64,000 nucleotides of DNA. Origin: an uncultured Bacteroidales bacterium (lineage in GTDB: Bacteria; Bacteroidota; Bacteroidia; Bacteroidales; Bacteroidaceae). The DNA lies in contig CALEFD010000034.1 in the NCBI GenBank assembly GCA_937876995.1, positions 1 to 64,000 on the forward strand, read 5' to 3'. The stretch's first letter is position 1. Every line of letters begins with the position of its first letter. Below the pieces are notes generated by a model that did not search any database, was not told the origin of the DNA, and saw only the letters and a program-made list of their open reading frames with translations. Position numbers and translations under genes: made by a program. Shown in pieces: positions 60,690 through 64,000 of the stretch.

Positions 60690-61394
60690 ATGAAAAGACG
60701 ATTTGTAACAATGGTATGTGCTGTAGCTGCTATGCTTATAATATGCCCAACCCTTTCAGCACAAGAGAGTTCAAAAGATTATATAGAGGTAATAGGAAAA
60801 GCAGAAAAGAAGGTTAAACCGGATGAAATTAAACTGCATATTGTAATAGACGAAAACGACATTGCAAAAAACAGGACTCTCAATAATCTGGAAAAGAACA
60901 TAATCAAGTCTTTGGAATCTTTGGGTATAGACGTACAGAAGAATCTCAATGTAGTTGATTTAAGCAGCAATCTACAGAAATTTCTTTTAAAGAAAGACGA
61001 TAACCAAATGAGAAAAGAGTATGACCTGAAGACAACATCGGCCAGCCAGGCTGCACAAGTAATGATAGAATTGGGTAAACTTGGAGTATCCAAAATAACC
61101 GTAAGTTCAGTAGATTGTTCAAATATTGAAGAACAGAGAAGAGAGGTTAGCATTATGGCTATAAAAGATGCAAAAGCACGTGCAACAGAACTTACAACTG
61201 CAATAGGTCAAGAAATAGGTAAGGCAATTTACATATACGAACAGGACCTTGGATATGCTCGTCCTACAGTTAGATTGATGAAGAATGCAGCCGTAAGAGA
61301 AGAATCTGTGGAAGACGCCGCATACGTATCTAATCTGGAATTTGAAGACATCACAGTAGAAGGTCGTGTAATTGTAAGATTTGAACTTAAATAA
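60690..61394 (+). CDS. SIMPL-domain (DUF541) periplasmic protein
   Basis: This 234-residue protein has a signal peptide (MKRRFVTMVCAVAAMLIICPTLSA) and then a SIMPL domain starting YIEVIGKAEKKVKPDEIKLHI. It includes the typical A-x-A-x-x-L-T stretch IKDAKARATELTTAIGQEIGKAI and the closing VEGRVIVRFEL. Family members are periplasmic or outer-membrane associated; in some bacteria they oligomerise, but their role is poorly defined. It overlaps the next gene by one base (TAATG), and heads a three-gene unit. Confidence 0.88.
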   Translation: MKRRFVTMVCAVAAMLIICPTLSAQESSKDYIEVIGKAEKKVKPDEIKLHIVIDENDIAKNRTLNNLEKNIIKSLESLGIDVQKNLNVVDLSSNLQKFLLKKDDNQMRKEYDLKTTSASQAAQVMIELGKLGVSKITVSSVDCSNIEEQRREVSIMAIKDAKARATELTTAIGQEIGKAIYIYEQDLGYARPTVRLMKNAAVREESVEDAAYVSNLEFEDITVEGRVIVRFELK

Positions 61395-62212
61395 TGGTCA
61401 TCACATCGGTAATAGACAATGAAAGCAGATGTAAACTTGCTGCAGAGCATGGTTTATCACTTCATATTGCCCTAAAAAATGGTATTAACATTCTATTCGA
61501 TACAGGCAAAAGTGAATTGTTTGCTTCCAACTCTTCCCTTTTAGGAATTGATATTACCAATGTAGATATTGCCGTTATCAGCCACGGACACTATGATCAT
61601 GGTGGTGGTTTGGGGCATTTTCTAAAGCTGAATAGCAAAGCACCGGTTTATATTCACAGCAAAGCTTTTCAACCGCACTATTCACTAAAAGAAGAGGGAA
61701 TCAAATATATTGGACTGGACACATCAATACAAAACAGTCCACGTCTGATTTTTTGCAACGGCATTACAACAATCCATCCGGAAGTGATTGTTTTTTCAGA
61801 TGTTGAAAAAAAGTATCAGCAACCTTTAGGAAACAGGTTGCTGTTTGGACCACAACAAGATGAAAACGACACATTTACAGACGAACAAAATCTGATTATT
61901 ACAGAGGGTAGCAACCATATTCTTATAGCAGGTTGTGCTCACAGAGGCATACTGAATATTTTAGAGAGTGCCACAAAAATAATAGGAAATCCCCCTACCC
62001 ATGTATTTGCCGGAATGCATCTAATAAAGAGTGGTCTTGCTCCGGAAGAAGAAAGAGTATCAATCTGTTCATTAGCAGAACAATTAATGGAATACAAGGA
62101 GACTATGTTCTACACAATGCACTGTACCGGAATGGAACAATTCTGCACACTTAGGGAGAAGATGAACAGACAGATAGAGTATTTATCAAGTGGAAAAATT
62201 ATAGAGTTATGA
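61394..62212 (+). CDS. MBL-fold metallo-hydrolase (DHPPP-synthase-like)
   Basis: A metallo-beta-lactamase-fold protein of 272 residues. The metal motif is SHGHYDHGGGL, with further ligands in AGCAHRGILNIL and FAGMHL. The overall pattern resembles the 7,8-dihydropterin-6-methyl-4-(beta-D-ribofuranosyl)-aminobenzene-phosphate synthase group, which is named for an archaeal pterin pathway; the bacterial substrate is unknown. There is no signal peptide, so it is cytoplasmic. It overlaps its neighbours on both sides (1 bp with SIMPL, 4 bp with the LOG-family gene). Confidence 0.88.
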   Translation: MVITSVIDNESRCKLAAEHGLSLHIALKNGINILFDTGKSELFASNSSLLGIDITNVDIAVISHGHYDHGGGLGHFLKLNSKAPVYIHSKAFQPHYSLKEEGIKYIGLDTSIQNSPRLIFCNGITTIHPEVIVFSDVEKKYQQPLGNRLLFGPQQDENDTFTDEQNLIITEGSNHILIAGCAHRGILNILESATKIIGNPPTHVFAGMHLIKSGLAPEEERVSICSLAEQLMEYKETMFYTMHCTGMEQFCTLREKMNRQIEYLSSGKIIEL

Positions 62213-63174
62213 TGACAGAAACCGATATAAAGAGGTTTGAAAAAACCTTTGATTACCTAAAACAGGTCCCATACGACATAAGTAAAGAGACACTATACAC
62301 CGCATTGGAATTATATAACGGATATGATCCCGATAATGCCGATAGTTTCAAAACCTGTTTTGACACTAAAGTATATAACCACTATATCTCTACAGGAAAA
62401 ATAGATACTATAGAGGAAGAGTCACTATCGCGTATGCTACATGATCACAGCATACACACTGCACTTAAAGGATTCTTCAAAACTCACAACAAACAGCATT
62501 GCATAGGCATTATGGGAGGTCACGCACTGCAAAGAACAGACTATATGTATAAAAAGATTGTTCTGCTAAGCAAACGTCTTACAGAACTTGGCTTTTATAT
62601 GCTTAGCGGTGGTGGTCCGGGTGCAATGGAAGCCACACATTTAGGAGCCTGGATGGCTGGATATAGCAATACCGATGTAGAAGAGGCGCTGCAAATACTT
62701 TCGGCTGCACCATCATATAAAAACAGCAATTGGCTGGCTACAGCATTTAGTGTTATAAACAACTATCCACAAACTAAATATGTCAGTTTAGGTATTCCAA
62801 CATGGCTCTACGGACATGAACCATCCACCCCATTTGCCACACATATAGCCAAATTCTTTGAAAACAGCATAAGAGAAGACAATATTCTGACTTTGGCTTT
62901 TGGTGGAATTATCTATACACCCGGCAGCGCAGGTACCATGCAAGAGATTTTTCAGGATGCAGTGCAAAACCACTACCTCTCTTTTGGTATCTCCAGTCCA
63001 ATGATTTTTATGGGTAAAGAGGCTTGGACCCAACAGATGCCTGTTTATCCGTTGCTACAAGAGCTTCAGGCCTGCAACAAATATAAGAACCTGCTACTTG
63101 CCCTATCGGACGACATTGATGAAATTATTGAAAAGCTGTTGAAGTTCAGAAATCACATAGAGGAGATAAGCTAA
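62209..63174 (+). CDS. LOG-family Rossmann-fold protein
   Basis: This 321-residue protein has the lysine-decarboxylase-like (LOG/YgdH) fold: CIGIMGGHALQR, the phosphate-binding LSGGGPGAMEATHLGAWMAG, and late ILTLAFGGIIYTPGSAGTMQEIFQDA. The hallmark PGGxGTxxE reads PGSAGTMQE. An additional N-terminal helical stretch of ~100 residues is like the longer YgdH/PpnN-type nucleosidases, which cleave nucleoside monophosphates. True activity is not known. It overlaps the MBL gene by 4 bp, so the three genes form one translational unit. Confidence 0.85.
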   Translation: MMTETDIKRFEKTFDYLKQVPYDISKETLYTALELYNGYDPDNADSFKTCFDTKVYNHYISTGKIDTIEEESLSRMLHDHSIHTALKGFFKTHNKQHCIGIMGGHALQRTDYMYKKIVLLSKRLTELGFYMLSGGGPGAMEATHLGAWMAGYSNTDVEEALQILSAAPSYKNSNWLATAFSVINNYPQTKYVSLGIPTWLYGHEPSTPFATHIAKFFENSIREDNILTLAFGGIIYTPGSAGTMQEIFQDAVQNHYLSFGISSPMIFMGKEAWTQQMPVYPLLQELQACNKYKNLLLALSDDIDEIIEKLLKFRNHIEEIS

Positions 63175-63198
63175 TATATACCATACTAATCTAAAAAA

Positions 63199-63226
63199 GT
63201 TTGGGAGAATAAATATCCTCCCAAAC
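63199..63226. terminator. terminator between convergent genes
   Basis: GTTTGGGAG (63199-63207) / CTCCCAAAC (63218-63226), a perfect 9-bp stem with 10-nt loop. The A-run on its left (63193-63198) makes a T-run for the minus-strand gene that ends at 63249. Confidence 0.75.
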
Positions 63227-63248
63227 CGCATTTAAATTATACACAACA

Positions 63249-63812
63249 TTACTTGAGTTCATCTATAGTAATCAAGTAATCATCCTTATCACGGGGTTCG
63301 TGGTCAATTGAGAAACTGAACACTTTCTCTTTCGGGAATATCTTCTTGAAAGATTCAGCCAGATTTTCTGACTCCACATCGTTTATTGTTATATCGTATA
63401 ATCTGCCTTTTCTGTCTTCGTCTATTTCTCCACTTCTGTCATAAACCCTAACATCATAGGAAACCTTAAAATTAAAGTCGAACTCCTCACCCTCTTTAGG
63501 TGTATAACCATCCTTTAGAGTAACCTTGATATTGAGTTTAGCATTAGCCGGCAAACTTTTCACATTCACAACGCTGTTTTTCCATTCTACTGTTTCCATT
63601 TTATCTTTCAGCACCTTACCATGTGCATCTGTAATGGTAAACTCTACATCGGCCACTTCAAGTAAATCCAAACTTGCTGTGGATTCAAAAACAAAAGAAG
63701 CACTATCAAAACGATCATCTCTATCTGCAAAAACATCTTCACAAGAAAATAATGTGGTAGCCAAAACTGTTATTGCTACATAATTGAATAATTTTTTCAT
63801 AAGTTTTTTCAT
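63249..63812 (-). CDS. lipoprotein of unknown function
   Basis: 187 residues with a lipoprotein signal (MKKLMKKLFNYVAITVLATTLFSC; Cys24). Met5 is an alternative start. The mature part is acidic and beta-rich, with two sandwich-like segments (SFVFESTASLDLLEVADVEF and LKDGYTPKEGEEFDFNF), perhaps two small beta-sandwich or Ig-like folds. I do not recognise the family. It is a single gene ending at the shared terminator. The 188 bp upstream to the window end holds AT-rich sequence and a weak plus-strand TACTTTTA (63980-63987), but no other gene. Confidence 0.65.
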   Translation of the reverse strand: MKKLMKKLFNYVAITVLATTLFSCEDVFADRDDRFDSASFVFESTASLDLLEVADVEFTITDAHGKVLKDKMETVEWKNSVVNVKSLPANAKLNIKVTLKDGYTPKEGEEFDFNFKVSYDVRVYDRSGEIDEDRKGRLYDITINDVESENLAESFKKIFPKEKVFSFSIDHEPRDKDDYLITIDELK

Positions 63813-64000
63813 TTAATAAATTTTCAAAAGTTAATAATCACAATAATTACATTTATTTCATATTTGTAACCATTACAAATATATAATCGTTTTTTATTTC
63901 TTGCAAGAGTTTCAATTTATAATTATCATTTTTTAACATCTATTTTTAGTATGTATATACAATTATCAAAAGGATTACGTACTTTTACATCCATATTTAT
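63813..64000. other. AT-rich intergenic end of window
   Basis: Nothing coding is seen. A TACTTTTA (63980-63987, plus strand), one base off the -7 consensus, may drive a gene beyond the window. Confidence 0.3.

Overview
The window looks like a chromosomal segment of a Bacteroidales bacterium (phylum Bacteroidota); I cannot fix the genus. The evidence is AT-rich DNA, start regions mostly without a strong Shine-Dalgarno, many copies of the Bacteroidota -7 promoter element TAnnTTTG just upstream of genes, a SusD/RagB lipoprotein, an Oar-like TonB-dependent receptor, DUF4369 and BspA-type leucine-rich-repeat lipoproteins, and Bacteroidota-type housekeeping proteins. I see no rRNA, CRISPR array, insertion sequence or prophage. 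There is one tRNA gene.

Layout. 0-1.3 kb: the 3' end of an unrecognised gene and a membrane-anchored AraC-type regulator. 1.5-7.6 kb: aspS, a large Oar-like outer-membrane receptor and a DMT-type permease. 7.6-12.8 kb: a nicotinamidase lipoprotein with pncB, nif3 with a zinc-ribbon coiled-coil protein, a stand-alone HsdR_N-type nuclease-fold protein, and holA. 12.8-15.0 kb: a sparse accessory stretch with a short hydrophobic ORF, an XRE-family regulator behind repeated TTGTATCA elements, and a BspA-like lipoprotein. 15-19.7 kb: pyrK-pyrD-pepD-MFS. 19.8-24.6 kb (minus strand): phoH-purC-aroE-purM, then marC. 24.7-32.2 kb: a Gfo/Idh/MocA oxidoreductase, patB/malY, trmD (minus), ligA-dapA-M23 peptidase, and tRNA-Arg(ACG). 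32.3-39.2 kb (minus): patatin/BamA-type protein, htpG, clpC. 39.4-45.2 kb: gyrA, a secreted TPR protein and an orphan SusD. 45.3-49.4 kb (minus): mfd behind an outer-membrane protein. 49.4-53.9 kb: potABCD polyamine transporter. 54-59.6 kb: polyprenol-phosphate glycosyltransferase, pyrC, a DUF4369 lipoprotein, a small membrane protein with a DivIC/FtsB-like protein, and dnaX. 59.6-63.8 kb: aldo/keto reductase, a structured direct-repeat block, the SIMPL-MBL-LOG operon and a lipoprotein.

How the genes work together. Pyrimidine synthesis (pyrK, pyrD, pyrC), purine synthesis (purC, purM), NAD salvage (pncA, pncB), DNA replication and repair (holA, dnaX, ligA, gyrA, mfd), proteostasis (htpG, clpC) and polyamine uptake (potABCD) are all represented. 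Most operons show 1-4 bp stop/start overlaps.

Most unusual points. (1) A shikimate dehydrogenase carries an N-terminal membrane anchor plus an acidic and Thr/Pro-rich linker of about 93 residues. (2) The nicotinamidase has a lipoprotein signal. (3) The near-identical 11-mer ATTWGTATCAT occurs in two regulator-associated intergenic regions. (4) tRNA-Arg has a paired G19A/C56U change in the conserved D-loop/T-loop tertiary pair. (5) A block of direct repeats carries minus-strand -7 boxes. (6) PotD has a C-terminal membrane anchor. No single segment reads as a clear new multi-gene system. The best candidates for undescribed biology are the tethered AroE and the GTATCA-element regulators.
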